Shown here: in pieces, positions 47,070 to 56,169 of the stretch
How the letters are laid out: every line of letters begins with the position of its first letter
Numbering within the stretch: position 1 is the first letter of the stretch
Origin: Methylotenera sp.
GTDB lineage: Bacteria; Pseudomonadota; Gammaproteobacteria; Burkholderiales; Methylophilaceae
Assembly: GCA_013141075.1 (NCBI GenBank)
Contig: JABFRQ010000006.1
Location: forward strand, 62,001-126,000
Length of the DNA stretch: 64,000 bases
Reading direction: 5' to 3'
Notes under the pieces: generated by a model
What the model saw: only the letters and a program-made list of their open reading frames with translations
Told to the model about the DNA's origin: nothing
The model's database searches: none
Translations under genes and position numbers: made by a program

Positions 47070-47399
47070 CTAGGACAAAAATATATTAAATGTACAGTTT
47101 TTTAAAAACAACCCTTATATAAAATGTGTTTTTGGAATAATTGTTGAGCACATCAATGCCTAAGCCAATTTGGTGTTAAGTCTTTCACAAAGGTTCACTT
47201 TTACACACTAATGTCGAAATTGTAACTAAATGTATTTCATAGAGCTTTATATAAAGCTGTAACTTATTGATTATTTTAAATAATTTTTATGGCATGAAGT
47301 GTGCTTTGAATATTACATGCAAGCATGTTTTGCTAATAGTTGAGGCTAACTAAATGTGTAGCCAACTCATTGATTGATGTAATGGAATTAAATGTAATA

Positions 47400-47449
47400 T
47401 TTGGTATGAATTTGGTACGAATTAAAATAACCTTTTTGTTAAAAAGGTT
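47400..47449. promoter_or_regulatory. Tandem TTTGGTAYGAA repeats followed by a perfect hairpin
   Basis: TTTGGTATGAA and TTTGGTACGAA abut at 47400-47421. Seven bases later AACCTTTTT-GTT-AAAAAGGTT (47429-47449) forms a perfect nine-base-pair hairpin. All lie 90-140 bases ahead of the haem-barrel gene, where an activator site and leader structure would be expected. Confidence 0.4.
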
Positions 47450-47536
47450 GCTAATATGTATCTACATGTAACAATTTGTTAGTTATGTGAAATTATAAAA
47501 TTTTATAATAGTGAAATACAACTATAGGGGTAAAAA

Positions 47537-48790
47537 ATGTTGAGCAACAGGGGTGTTAAATATATATTTTCACTGGCCATTATCGCGATAACGGCTACTT
47601 TTTCAATGACCAGTCAGGCGACGCCTGCATTCGCAAGGCAGATGGGTCAAGCTTGTTTGTCGTGCCACTTTCAACATTTCCCTACGCTGAATGCGCACGG
47701 TCAAAAATTTAAAGCTGGTGGCTACACTGAGATGGGTAAGCAAGGCACATTAAAAGGTGAGGGTCTTTCGCTCCCTTCAACGTTGAATGCTAGCTTATTT
47801 ACAAAAATTCGTTATCAAACTACTAATGGGTCTGATTTGCCTGGCACTAGTACAGCGGGTAGTGGTCAGCTTCAGTTTCCTGATGAGTTCGCACTTTTGT
47901 TTGGTGGCCGAATTTCAGACAACATCGGCTTTATGTTAGAAGGCCAGCTAGCCAATGGTGCTGCACCATTTTTAGCAGGCTTCAAAATGCCATTTATGTA
48001 TGATGTTAAAGGCACAAAAGTTGGCGTTATTCCATACACGACTGATGCACTTGGCGCTGCGTACGGGTTTGAGTTATTAAGTACGGGTGCAGTACGTAAT
48101 ATTCGCACAATGGAGCACAGGAACGAGAGTTCTGCGCAACAATACATCGGCACGGCAACAGCAGCAATGGGTGTGGCTTTCGTGGCATGGAATCCTGACT
48201 ACTTTGTAAACGTTTCTAAATGGTCGCCAAATAACGCAGCTGTTTCAGATGGTTTAGCCAATGGCAACCCAAGCTCAACGTATGTTCGCGCTGCTTACAC
48301 GCCTACCTTGGGTACATGGGAAACCGCAATTGGTGGACAGTATTGGGGTGGGCATTCAAACGTGGGTGACGTAAACGATTTGGTTACGCCTGTTGATACT
48401 AAAGCTTGGGCGATTGATGCACAAGCACAAGGTTCAGTAATGAACTTGCCACTTGGCGTATATTTTAGCCATGCCAATGCTAAAGGCTCACCAGCTGGTG
48501 GACAAGTAAACTTGTTTAATGGCAATGTAAATGATAAGCGCGCCACCGCTATTTCTGCTGAGTTAGGCGTTGTGCCAAACAAGGCAACCATTATGCTTGC
48601 TTACCGTAATGGCGATAACGGCAAAGCCACTAATAGTAGTGACAATGCAGTATCAATAGGTGCTACTTACTCAATAGCACAAAACGTGCAATTGCAGTTT
48701 CAGCACAGTAACCGTACGCAAGCTGGTTATGAAGGTACTGCTACTGGTGGCGATAAGCTAACTACCTTTATGCTGTCATCAGGGTTTTAA
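47537..48790 (+). CDS. Outer-membrane barrel protein with one c-type haem motif
   Basis: 417 residues. A signal peptide (to about 28, ending SQA) is followed by one CXXCH motif (C40-H44) inside FARQMGQACLSCHFQHFPTLNAHGQKFKAGGY. The rest looks like an outer-membrane beta barrel: alternating strands such as FALLFGGRISDNIGFMLEGQL and ATIMLAYRNGDNG, and a final strand LTTFMLSSGF ending in Phe. This gives a predicted porin-like protein with a covalently bound haem at its periplasmic end. Such proteins are annotated as hypothetical or cytochrome-like. With the cytochrome c4-like gene downstream it could form an electron outlet, but that is inference. An AGGGG ribosome site precedes the ATG. Confidence 0.7.
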   Translation: MLSNRGVKYIFSLAIIAITATFSMTSQATPAFARQMGQACLSCHFQHFPTLNAHGQKFKAGGYTEMGKQGTLKGEGLSLPSTLNASLFTKIRYQTTNGSDLPGTSTAGSGQLQFPDEFALLFGGRISDNIGFMLEGQLANGAAPFLAGFKMPFMYDVKGTKVGVIPYTTDALGAAYGFELLSTGAVRNIRTMEHRNESSAQQYIGTATAAMGVAFVAWNPDYFVNVSKWSPNNAAVSDGLANGNPSSTYVRAAYTPTLGTWETAIGGQYWGGHSNVGDVNDLVTPVDTKAWAIDAQAQGSVMNLPLGVYFSHANAKGSPAGGQVNLFNGNVNDKRATAISAELGVVPNKATIMLAYRNGDNGKATNSSDNAVSIGATYSIAQNVQLQFQHSNRTQAGYEGTATGGDKLTTFMLSSGF

Positions 48791-48798
48791 GCTAACTT

Positions 48799-48830
48799 TA
48801 AATAGAGGGCAATTGAGCCCTCTATTTATT
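48799..48830 (+). terminator. Intrinsic terminator after the haem-barrel gene
   Basis: AAATAGAGGGC and GCCCTCTATTT form an 11-base-pair stem with a short AATTGA loop, followed by ATTACTTAAATTATTACTT. The T-run is only partial, so read-through into the cytochrome gene is possible. Confidence 0.65.
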
Positions 48831-48891
48831 ACTTAAATTATTACTTAAACCAGACAGAATTTAAAAATTTACTAGAGATTAGGAATATCTA

Positions 48892-49533
48892 ATGACTAAG
48901 CTTCAATCCACATTGCAACAAGCCGTTGGTTTATTAACTTTAGCTTTAATGGTGTCACCGTCATATGCTAGCGATGCCACGCGTAGTGATCACGAGTGGC
49001 AAGAAAAAATCAATTTGTGTACCAGTTGCCATACGGTAGATGGTAATAGCGCAACGCCAGACTACCCTAAGTTATCAGGCTTACATACTGACTATATTGT
49101 TAAGCAGCTTACTGACTTTAAAGCAGGAAAGCGTACAAGCTTGTTTATGGGGCCAATAATTACACAGATTGAAGAAAAAGAGTTCAAGGCTTTGGCTGAA
49201 TACTTTAGCGCTAAAAAGCGTGTGCCAGAAGTTGCAGTAGCCTCAGAGTTAGCGGCGCAAGGTAAAAAGATATTTGAGAGCGGCTTTGTTGGCAGAGTAG
49301 ATGCATGCTCTAAGTGTCATGGAAACGAAGGCGAAGGTACTAAAACGTATCCGCGTCTAAATGGTCAGCATTCAAAGTATATTGTTTCGCAGCTGCAAAA
49401 CCTTAAAAGTGGCGCACGCAGTAACGATAACAATGAAGAAATGCGCAAAGTGGCTAAACAGTTGAGCGAGCCCGAGATGAAAGCGGTTGCTGAATATATC
49501 GCTAGCTTGAAAGAAGAAGAGCCGCAGGAATAA
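48892..49533 (+). CDS. Dihaem c-type cytochrome (cytochrome c4 type)
   Basis: 213 residues. A signal peptide ends at SYA (about residue 26). Two homologous class I cytochrome domains follow, with CTSCH at 43-47 and CSKCH at 139-143. Each is followed by a YPKLSGLH / YPRLNGQH block and an AEYF / AEYI helix; axial methionines are likely MGP (first) and MRK (second). This two-domain plan is that of cytochrome c4, a periplasmic electron carrier to terminal oxidases. It is downstream of the haem-barrel gene and close to the mxa cluster, so it may carry electrons from methanol dehydrogenase or the barrel protein; that is inference. Confidence 0.87.
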   Translation: MTKLQSTLQQAVGLLTLALMVSPSYASDATRSDHEWQEKINLCTSCHTVDGNSATPDYPKLSGLHTDYIVKQLTDFKAGKRTSLFMGPIITQIEEKEFKALAEYFSAKKRVPEVAVASELAAQGKKIFESGFVGRVDACSKCHGNEGEGTKTYPRLNGQHSKYIVSQLQNLKSGARSNDNNEEMRKVAKQLSEPEMKAVAEYIASLKEEEPQE

Positions 49534-49591
49534 TGCTGCGAATAGCTGTAAGTTACGCGCGTTAAATTTTATTTATTTCAGAGGGTTAGCT

Positions 49592-50584
49592 GTGAAAGCA
49601 TTAACAAAATTAGGCAAGTTTAGTTTAACTGGCGCATTACTACTTTTAATTTCAGGCTGCGCTAGCTTGCCATCTATGCCTAAAGTTGCAGATCTTTTAC
49701 CTACCCAAGACATTCATGTAGAAGTGCCAGATAGGCCAGCAACCATGGCTTTGCAGCGTACTGGAAAAGATATAGTTTTGCTTGTGCCAGACTATATTGA
49801 CACACGCGCAAATAAAAAATCTCGCCGAGTTGGCGGCATTAGTACTACTGTGGTGAACATGTATGGCGATGAGTTTTTCTTAGATCAAGAAATTACCACT
49901 TTATTAAGCGCTGCCGTAAGAAAGCAATTAACTAATAGCGGGTTTAAAGTGGTTACACAGGCAACTTCGGCTTATGATTTTGAGCTCATTGGCGCCATTG
50001 GCAATTTTTCACTGAATATTGCTGACCGTGATAAGCTCAATATTGCGGTAGAAACAACGGTAATGGACGGCAAAACAGGTAAAGTTTTATGGTCTGGCAT
50101 TATCTCTGAAATATCTGATAGATTTGCAGGCGTATCAGGCAATACACGTAGCTCTATTGAGGAATATCTTGGCAATGGCGTGGCGGAATTTTCTGTTAAA
50201 ACATCTGCTTCAATTAAAGAGAATTTAGCAGGTTCATACCCGTTAACCATGAAAGTTGGACAATCTAAAACAGTCTCATCTGTGCCCGGCGTTACAACCT
50301 TGCAAGCAGTGGTTGATTTGGAGTCTAAGCCAGAATTGGCTGTTGCGGATAGTCCAATTGCTAGCACACAAGTGGGCGTTGGGCATTTTTCAGTGACGAC
50401 TTTTCCTGCTCGTGCAAAAGTGTATGTTAATGACGTATATTATGGAATGTCGCCCTTGAAATTGGCTTTTGACCCAAGTATATATGCACTACGTTTTGAG
50501 CTTGAAGGCTATAAAGCGGTGACAGAAAAAGTTTCTGTACGTCGTGGAGAAACAACTGAGCTTGAAATTAAATTCGCTAAATAA
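49592..50584 (+). CDS. Lipoprotein with C-terminal PEGA domain
   Basis: 330 residues with a GTG start behind a GAGGG ribosome site. The lipoprotein signal ends LLLLISGC (Cys about 23). Residues about 60-210 have the plan of periplasmic lipoproteins that appear in secretion or surface-assembly loci (LLVPDYIDTRANKKSRRVGGIS, LLSAAVRKQLTNSGFKVV, TTVMDGKTGKVLWSG). Residues about 265-330 form a PEGA domain: FSVTTFPARAKVYVNDVYYGMSPLKL, ending in KVSVRRGETTELEIKF. PEGA domains are usually surface or cell-wall linked. It follows the cytochrome by 58 bases and may be cotranscribed. No specific function is known to me. Confidence 0.7.
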   Translation: MKALTKLGKFSLTGALLLLISGCASLPSMPKVADLLPTQDIHVEVPDRPATMALQRTGKDIVLLVPDYIDTRANKKSRRVGGISTTVVNMYGDEFFLDQEITTLLSAAVRKQLTNSGFKVVTQATSAYDFELIGAIGNFSLNIADRDKLNIAVETTVMDGKTGKVLWSGIISEISDRFAGVSGNTRSSIEEYLGNGVAEFSVKTSASIKENLAGSYPLTMKVGQSKTVSSVPGVTTLQAVVDLESKPELAVADSPIASTQVGVGHFSVTTFPARAKVYVNDVYYGMSPLKLAFDPSIYALRFELEGYKAVTEKVSVRRGETTELEIKFAK

Positions 50585-50627
50585 ACAGCAATATTACTTA
50601 GATTATTAAATCGTGATTAACTAGCTA

Positions 50628-50824
50628 AAATCTTATCTGACAGACACCCAAACTGTTAGATGAGATTGATGCTTTTGCTCTAAATGATTGTCACCCTTGA
50701 TTTTATCTTACATAAATTCAGTCAGCGGCCAGGTTCGCCAATGACTACTTTACTAAACACCAATCCCCAATAGCACTAAAAACAGATGCTCTGCGAGGCA
50801 ATACCAGAGCGGCTCGCAGGGCAG
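50628..50824. repeat. Hairpin plus family A palindrome in a 373-base gap
   Basis: ATCTTATCTGACAG with CTGTTAGATGAGAT (about 50630-50666) forms a 14-base-pair stem with two G-U type pairs just after the PEGA lipoprotein gene, a possible transcript end. At 50784-50824 a family A element of the 15800 subtype (GATGCTCTGCGAGGCAATA ... GCGGCTCGCAGGGCA) follows. I see no gene in 50585-50957. Confidence 0.65.
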
Positions 50825-50957
50825 GTGTTTCAATTATGCAGCTATGTACGCAGAACTTATGCGGCTGTTTAAGTAAGTTTTTTGTTGCAGTAAAGAACGT
50901 TTTCAGAATCAATTAGTCATATTTCAGCACTTCATTTACTAATACATGCGAGCTAAT

Positions 50958-51503
50958 ATGAAATTTTATTTAAGTCATAAGATACTATTTTCGGTTTTAC
51001 TTTTGGGGGCTAGCAATATGGCTAACGCTACTTGCTCTGAGCTTTATAATCATCAATTAACCACTTTGCAGGGCGATAAAATTAACCTGTGTGATTATCA
51101 AGATAAACCTATTTTAGTGGTGAACACCGCGAGTAAATGTGGCTTTACGCCACAGTTTGATGCGCTTGAGGCGCTATATGCTAAGTATAAAAGTAAGGGT
51201 TTGTTGGTGATTGGTTTTCCATCGAATGACTTTAAGCAAGAGCCGGGTGACAATAAACAAATTGGCGATTTTTGTAAGCTAACTTATTCGGTGAAATTTC
51301 CGATGATGACCAAAAGCGCGGTCACTGGCGCAAATGCGAGCCCATTCTACAAGCAGTTAAGTGCTAAAACGGGGCAAGAACCTCAATGGAATTTTTATAA
51401 ATATGTGATTTTGCCAGGTGGTAAAGAGGTGTTTGCTTACAGCAGCGATGTGAAGCCAGATTCAGCGGAAATTTTGGCTAGAATTAAGCCGAGCTTGAAG
51501 TAA
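50958..51503 (+). CDS. Periplasmic glutathione peroxidase family protein
   Basis: 181 residues from the ATG at 50958 (the track ATG is four codons earlier). A signal peptide (MKFYLSHKILFSVLLLGASNMANA) sends it to the periplasm, unlike the common cytosolic BtuE/Gpx. The peroxidatic cysteine is in VVNTASKCGFTPQ, Gln in FPSNDFKQEPG (the loop is one residue short relative to the usual form), and Trp/Asn in PQWNFYKYVI. It is Cys- not Sec-type. A second cysteine in GDFCKLTY would resolve the sulfenic acid, so thioredoxin-like proteins rather than glutathione may be the reductant. Confidence 0.85.
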   Translation: MKFYLSHKILFSVLLLGASNMANATCSELYNHQLTTLQGDKINLCDYQDKPILVVNTASKCGFTPQFDALEALYAKYKSKGLLVIGFPSNDFKQEPGDNKQIGDFCKLTYSVKFPMMTKSAVTGANASPFYKQLSAKTGQEPQWNFYKYVILPGGKEVFAYSSDVKPDSAEILARIKPSLK

Positions 51504-51535
51504 TCGTGCGTTAATAGCTCATCTTAAAATGTTTA

Positions 51536-51598
51536 GTCATTGCGAGCATAGCGCGGCAATCTGAAAGTATTAGATTGCCGCGCTATGCTCGCAATGAC
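51536..51598. repeat. Inverted repeat with 27-base perfect arms
   Basis: GTCATTGCGAGCATAGCGCG ... AGATTGCCGCGCTATGCTCG: both arms are identical over 27 bases with a nine-base loop. This GTCATTGCGAGC / GCAATGAC type is a widespread palindromic repeat in Proteobacteria. It sits between the convergent peroxidase and ppsR genes and may end both transcripts. Confidence 0.9.
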
Positions 51599-51629
51599 GT
51601 AAATGATTTGATTGCCGCTTTGATGGCTA

Positions 51630-52436
51630 CTAAGTTGGCTTACGTGTTTTTTCCATAATAATCGCGGATAATTCTTCAACTGAGCGGCTAGTTGAATCTG
51701 CCCAAGTGATGCCTGCATTGCGCATTAAATTCTCAGCGGTAATGATTTCTTTTTTGCAATTATCTAATGAGGCATAAAAACTGCCGCTTCTGCGCTCATT
51801 TCGTACTGCATGCAAGCGTTCTGGCTTAATGGTTAGGCCAAAAATTTTATCAAGATGTTTATGTAGTACTGCGGGCAAAGTGCCGCGCTCAAAGTCTTCA
51901 GGAATAAGCGGGTAATTAGCCGCTTTGATGCCAAATTGCATGGCCAAATATACACTGGTAGGCGTTTTACCACAGCGCGAAACGCCAACTAAAATCACTT
52001 GCGCTTCTTCTAAGCCAGAGTTTGTCATGCCGTCATCATGGTTTAACGTAAAGTTAATGGCTTCCATGCGGTCGTTATATTTCGTACCCATCACGCTATG
52101 CGCAATGCCTGCGCCTGTAAGTGGCGCTTGTGCTAGCTCTAAACCTAGCGGGTCAATAAACGTGTTAAATAAATCAATAAAATAGGCGTTAGAGTGCTTA
52201 ATAGCCGCACGTAATTCAACGTTACCGACTGACATAATCACCACTGGTCGCACGCTGTCTTCTTCTTCAGCACGTAATATACTGCCTTGCGCTAGCTTGA
52301 TTTTATCTAATGTATCTGTAAATGGGAGGCGAATTTGGGTAAAGTTAGTGGCTGGAAAATGCTCAAGCAACTTGCCTAATGCACCTGCTGTAATGCCAGT
52401 ACCGTCAGAGATGAAAAATACGGTGCGTTTTATCAT
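51630..52436 (-). CDS. ppsR: PEP synthase regulatory kinase/pyrophosphorylase (DUF299)
   Basis: 268 residues from the ATG at 52436 (MIKRTVFFISDGTGITAGALG); the track start adds 21 codons not seen in the family. The nucleotide-binding loop is LVGVSRCGKTPTSVYLA. DUF299 proteins switch PEP synthase on and off by ADP-dependent phosphorylation and Pi-dependent dephosphorylation of a threonine next to the catalytic histidine. The target ppsA is the next gene upstream on the same strand, which supports the assignment. A palindromic repeat lies between the two genes. Confidence 0.92.
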   Translation of the reverse strand: MIKRTVFFISDGTGITAGALGKLLEHFPATNFTQIRLPFTDTLDKIKLAQGSILRAEEEDSVRPVVIMSVGNVELRAAIKHSNAYFIDLFNTFIDPLGLELAQAPLTGAGIAHSVMGTKYNDRMEAINFTLNHDDGMTNSGLEEAQVILVGVSRCGKTPTSVYLAMQFGIKAANYPLIPEDFERGTLPAVLHKHLDKIFGLTIKPERLHAVRNERRSGSFYASLDNCKKEIITAENLMRNAGITWADSTSRSVEELSAIIMEKTRKPT

Positions 52437-52493
52437 GTTGATTGCCTTTAATTTTAGCATTACAGTGCTTATTAACCCGTAAAACTTACAGAC

Positions 52494-52567
52494 CGTCATT
52501 GCCGCGAAAGCGGGAATCCATTTTAATTAAGTACGCACATGGATCCCCACTTTCGCGAGGATGACGA
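52494..52567. repeat. GTCATTGC/GGATGAC palindromic repeat
   Basis: CGTCATTGCCGCGAAAGCGGGAATCCA faces TGGATCCCCACTTTCGCGAGGATGACG. The arms are imperfect (small bulges) but extend over about 27 bases. It lies in the ppsA-ppsR gap and is of the same type as 29658-29723. Confidence 0.8.
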
Positions 52568-52591
52568 TATTTGAATGATTATAAAATTAGG

Positions 52592-54964
52592 CTATTTCTT
52601 AGCAAGCCTTTGCCAAGTGCTTACCACGGTGTCAGGGTTAAGTGACATTGATTGTATGCCTTCAGACACTAACCATTCAGCAAAGTCTGGGTGGTCAGAA
52701 GGGCCTTGGCCACAAATACCCACGTATTTACCTAAACGGTTGCAGGTGTGAATTGCCATTTTAATCAATGCTTTAACAGCATCGTTACGCTCATCAAAGC
52801 CATCTGCCAAAATGCCTGAATCGCGATCCATGCCTAATGTGAGCTGGGTTAAATCGTTAGAGCCAATTGAGAAGCCGTCAAAGTAATGTAAGAATTCTTC
52901 AGCTAATAATGCGTTTGAAGGAATTTCGCACATCATAATTAAGCGTAGGCCATTTTCACCACGTTTAAGGCCGTTTGCTGCCATAATTTCAGTTACGGCT
53001 TTTGCTTCAGCAAGAGTGCGCACAAATGGAATCATTAACTCAACGTTGGTTAAGCCCATTTCATCGCGTACTTTTTTCATGGCAGTACATTCCATGGCAA
53101 AGCATTCTTTAAAGTCTTCAGCCATGTAACGCGCCGCGCCACGGAAGCCAATCATTGGGTTTTCTTCATCTGGCTCGTAAATCTCGCCGCCCACTAATTT
53201 TTTGTATTCGTTAGATTTAAAGTCAGACGTACGCACAATCACTGGTTTTGGATAGAAAGCCGCTGCAATAGTGGCTACGCCTTCAGCCACTTTATCAATG
53301 TAAAATTGTTTGGGTGATGCGTAACCGCGTGAACGATTTTTGATGATGGTTTTAATGGCGGTTGGCATGGCTTCAGCGTTTAAAATCGCTTTTGGGTGTA
53401 TGCCGACCATATTGTTAATCACAAATTCTAAACGTGCTAAACCTACGCCATCATTTGGCGTTTTGGCAAAGCCAAAGGCCATGTCAGGGTTGCCTACGTT
53501 CATCATAATTTTGCATGGGGCTGGCGGCAAGGCAGATTGTGCTTGGCGATTCACTTCAAAATCAATCGCACCATGGTACACAAAGCCAGATTCACCTTCA
53601 GCACATGAAACCGTGACAATTTCGCCTTCACGCAATACGTCAGTTGCATTTACCGCACCAACAATGGCTGGAATACCTAATTCACGCGCAATAATCGCCG
53701 CATGGCATGTACGCCCGCCACGGTTGGTGACCAAAGCTGAAGCACGTTTCATTACAGGTTCCCAGTTTGGGTCTGTCATGTCTGCCACAAGCACATCACC
53801 AGGCTGTACCAAATGCATATCTGCTGGGTCTAACACAATGCGCACAGGGCCTACGCCTACTTTTTGTGTCACTGCGCGACCAATAACTAATGGTTTTTCA
53901 TTATGTTTATGCAGTTTGAAAGTTTCGGTCACGTTATTTAATGCTTCTTGTGACTTCACTGTTTCAGGGCGTGCTTGCAAAATATACAATTTGTTATCTA
54001 CGCCATTTTTGCCCCATTCAATGTCCATTGGGCAACCGTAATGGCTTTCAATTGTCATGGCATAACGTGCTAATTCTAAAACGTCTGCATCGCAAAGTGA
54101 ATAACGGTCGCTGTCCGTTGTATCTACATCAACGGTTGATGTACTTTTGCCCGCACGTGTTGCATCGCTAAACACCATTTTAATGAGCTTAGAACCCATG
54201 GTGCGGCGCACAATTGAAGGTTTGCCTAGTGCTAGTGTTGGTTTGTGCACGTAGAATTCATCTGGGTTCACCGCGCCTTGCACCACTGTTTCGCCCAAGC
54301 CGTAGCTTGAAGTAATAAACACCACATCTTTAAAGCCAGATTCAGTGTCAATGGTAAACATCACACCTGCACAGCCAATATCTGAGCGCACCATTTGTTG
54401 CACACCAGCTGATAAAGCAACATCAGCATGCACAAATCCTTTATGCACGCGGTATGAAATTGCACGGTCATTGTATAAAGAAGCGAATACTTCTTTAATG
54501 GCGTGCAAAATATTATCTAAACCCTGGATGTTTAAAAATGACTCTTGTTGGCCAGCAAATGAAGCATCAGGCAAATCTTCTGCCGTGGCAGAAGAGCGCA
54601 CTGCAAAGGTTGCACCATTGCCAGATTTTGCAGTAAGAATATCGTAATTTTCTTTAATCGCTTGGTCTAATGCGGCTGGGAAGGGCGCATTCATAATCCA
54701 TTCGCGTACTTTTTTACCGCATATTGCTAGGGCTTGCGTGTCATCTACGTTAAGCGCATCAAGCTCGGCGTTAATTTTTACGTCTAAGCCATTTACCGAC
54801 AAAAACTCTCGGTAGGCATCGGCCGTAGTGGCAAAACCCGTTGGTACACGCACGCCTTTAGCGGAAAGTTGTGAAATCATCTCGCCTAGAGAGGCGTTTT
54901 TTCCGCCAACAGAAGGGACGTCTACGTTGCGTAGATTTTCAAATGGAATAACGTGGGCTGACAT
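52592..54964 (-). CDS. ppsA: Phosphoenolpyruvate synthase
   Basis: A 790-residue enzyme making PEP from pyruvate and ATP. N-terminal ATP-grasp part ([33 protein letters not shown]), then the swivelling domain with His421 in [21 protein letters not shown], then the PEP-binding barrel with [29 protein letters not shown] and [14 protein letters not shown]. The threonine before the catalytic histidine (GRTCH) is the site that PpsR would modify. It supports gluconeogenesis from C3 units, needed in a ribulose-monophosphate methylotroph. It diverges from the H4MPT operon. Confidence 0.96.
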   Translation of the reverse strand: MSAHVIPFENLRNVDVPSVGGKNASLGEMISQLSAKGVRVPTGFATTADAYREFLSVNGLDVKINAELDALNVDDTQALAICGKKVREWIMNAPFPAALDQAIKENYDILTAKSGNGATFAVRSSATAEDLPDASFAGQQESFLNIQGLDNILHAIKEVFASLYNDRAISYRVHKGFVHADVALSAGVQQMVRSDIGCAGVMFTIDTESGFKDVVFITSSYGLGETVVQGAVNPDEFYVHKPTLALGKPSIVRRTMGSKLIKMVFSDATRAGKSTSTVDVDTTDSDRYSLCDADVLELARYAMTIESHYGCPMDIEWGKNGVDNKLYILQARPETVKSQEALNNVTETFKLHKHNEKPLVIGRAVTQKVGVGPVRIVLDPADMHLVQPGDVLVADMTDPNWEPVMKRASALVTNRGGRTCHAAIIARELGIPAIVGAVNATDVLREGEIVTVSCAEGESGFVYHGAIDFEVNRQAQSALPPAPCKIMMNVGNPDMAFGFAKTPNDGVGLARLEFVINNMVGIHPKAILNAEAMPTAIKTIIKNRSRGYASPKQFYIDKVAEGVATIAAAFYPKPVIVRTSDFKSNEYKKLVGGEIYEPDEENPMIGFRGAARYMAEDFKECFAMECTAMKKVRDEMGLTNVELMIPFVRTLAEAKAVTEIMAANGLKRGENGLRLIMMCEIPSNALLAEEFLHYFDGFSIGSNDLTQLTLGMDRDSGILADGFDERNDAVKALIKMAIHTCNRLGKYVGICGQGPSDHPDFAEWLVSEGIQSMSLNPDTVVSTWQRLAKK

Positions 54965-55153
54965 GATAGTTCCTTAGATGGTCAAACAATTAGAGTGTAA
55001 AACTACGTTAGAAATTTGTTTTTATATTTAAGTTACATTTTGCCTAATTTATCGGCCGCTGTCACCTGAAAATACGTGCTTTCACAATAAAAATTGCATC
55101 AAGCCGCAAGCGCAGGCGTAGGAAAAGTAACGCCTGTCAGCTAGAATAAGCAA

Positions 55154-56146
55154 ATGAGCACTTCAAATTTACAGTCAGCAAAAAATACCGAAATTTTAGT
55201 TAAAAGCGCCGCACGCCTGCACATGGGTTTTTTTGATTTGCATGGCGGCTTGGGGCGTAAGTTCGGCAGCATCGGCTTAAGCCTTTCTGCGCCACATTTG
55301 GTGCTTACCGCAAGCCGTGCAGATAAGTTGCAAATTGCTGGAGGCATTGATAGTAAAGGTGCAACCCGCGCTAACAATATTGCACAACAGCTTATTAAAA
55401 ATCTTAATCTTACGGGTTCGGTTGCGCTTAATATTCAACAAGTGATTCCCGAACATGCTGGTTTGGGTTCAGGTACGCAACTAGTCTTGGCAATAGGTGC
55501 AGCCATTAGCAAACTCTACCATTTGGATTTAACCACGTCACAAATTGCTATGCTCACAGGTCGTGGTAACCGCTCAGGTATCGGTATTGCGGCTTTTGAT
55601 TTAGGTGGCTTGTTAATTGATGGTGGCCGTAAGGCGATTGGAAATGTGCCACCGTTACTCGCGCGATATGATTTTCCAAAATCATGGCGAGTTTTGCTTA
55701 TATTAGATGCCACACAACCTGGAATTCATGGCGAAGAAGAAAAAGAAGCGTTTAATAATTTACCCATTTTTTCTGAAAACTTAGCCGCACATTTATGCAG
55801 GCATGTTTTGATGCAAGCTATGCCAGCGATGGTAGAGCAAGATTTAACTGCCTTTGGCAACAGCATTCAAGCGCTACAAGCCCATGTGGGTGATTATTTT
55901 GCGCCTGCTCAAGGCGGGCGCTATGCCAGCCGCGAAGTAGGCGTGGTGTTGGAATACTTGGCGCACGCAGGTGTGGCTTGTTTTGGGCAAAGCTCTTGGG
56001 GGCCAACAGGCTTTGCAGTGTTTGAAAATGAAGCCAGTGCAAATGCGATGCAGCAACAACTACAAGCGCAGTTCGTGGAAAATAAAAATATTTCGTATGA
56101 AATTGTGCGCGGCAATAACTCTGGCGCAACGATACAGAAACTTTAA
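55154..56146 (+). CDS. Beta-ribofuranosylaminobenzene 5'-phosphate synthase (MptG type)
   Basis: 330 residues of the GHMP-kinase-like superfamily. It starts the H4MPT pathway by joining PRPP and 4-aminobenzoate (or 4-hydroxybenzoate) with release of CO2 and PPi. Visible are KSAARLHMGFFDLHGGLGRKFG near the N-terminus and the glycine-rich loop IPEHAGLGSGTQLVLAIG. FGQSSWGPTGFAVF near the end is also typical. In methylotroph C1 clusters this gene is usually called orf4. It lies 23 bases ahead of mtdB and is the first of six tightly packed genes. Confidence 0.88.
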   Translation: MSTSNLQSAKNTEILVKSAARLHMGFFDLHGGLGRKFGSIGLSLSAPHLVLTASRADKLQIAGGIDSKGATRANNIAQQLIKNLNLTGSVALNIQQVIPEHAGLGSGTQLVLAIGAAISKLYHLDLTTSQIAMLTGRGNRSGIGIAAFDLGGLLIDGGRKAIGNVPPLLARYDFPKSWRVLLILDATQPGIHGEEEKEAFNNLPIFSENLAAHLCRHVLMQAMPAMVEQDLTAFGNSIQALQAHVGDYFAPAQGGRYASREVGVVLEYLAHAGVACFGQSSWGPTGFAVFENEASANAMQQQLQAQFVENKNISYEIVRGNNSGATIQKL

Positions 56147-56169
56147 AGAGCTTTTAAAAAGAGACTGCG

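Noticed and set aside
47429-47449. AACCTTTTT/AAAAAGGTT hairpin as a terminator
   Set aside because: No gene ends nearby and no T-run follows; more likely a leader or operator structure.
53340-54041. 233-codon ORF on the plus strand inside ppsA
   Set aside because: Shadow of ppsA in another frame; no domain pattern and no ribosome site.
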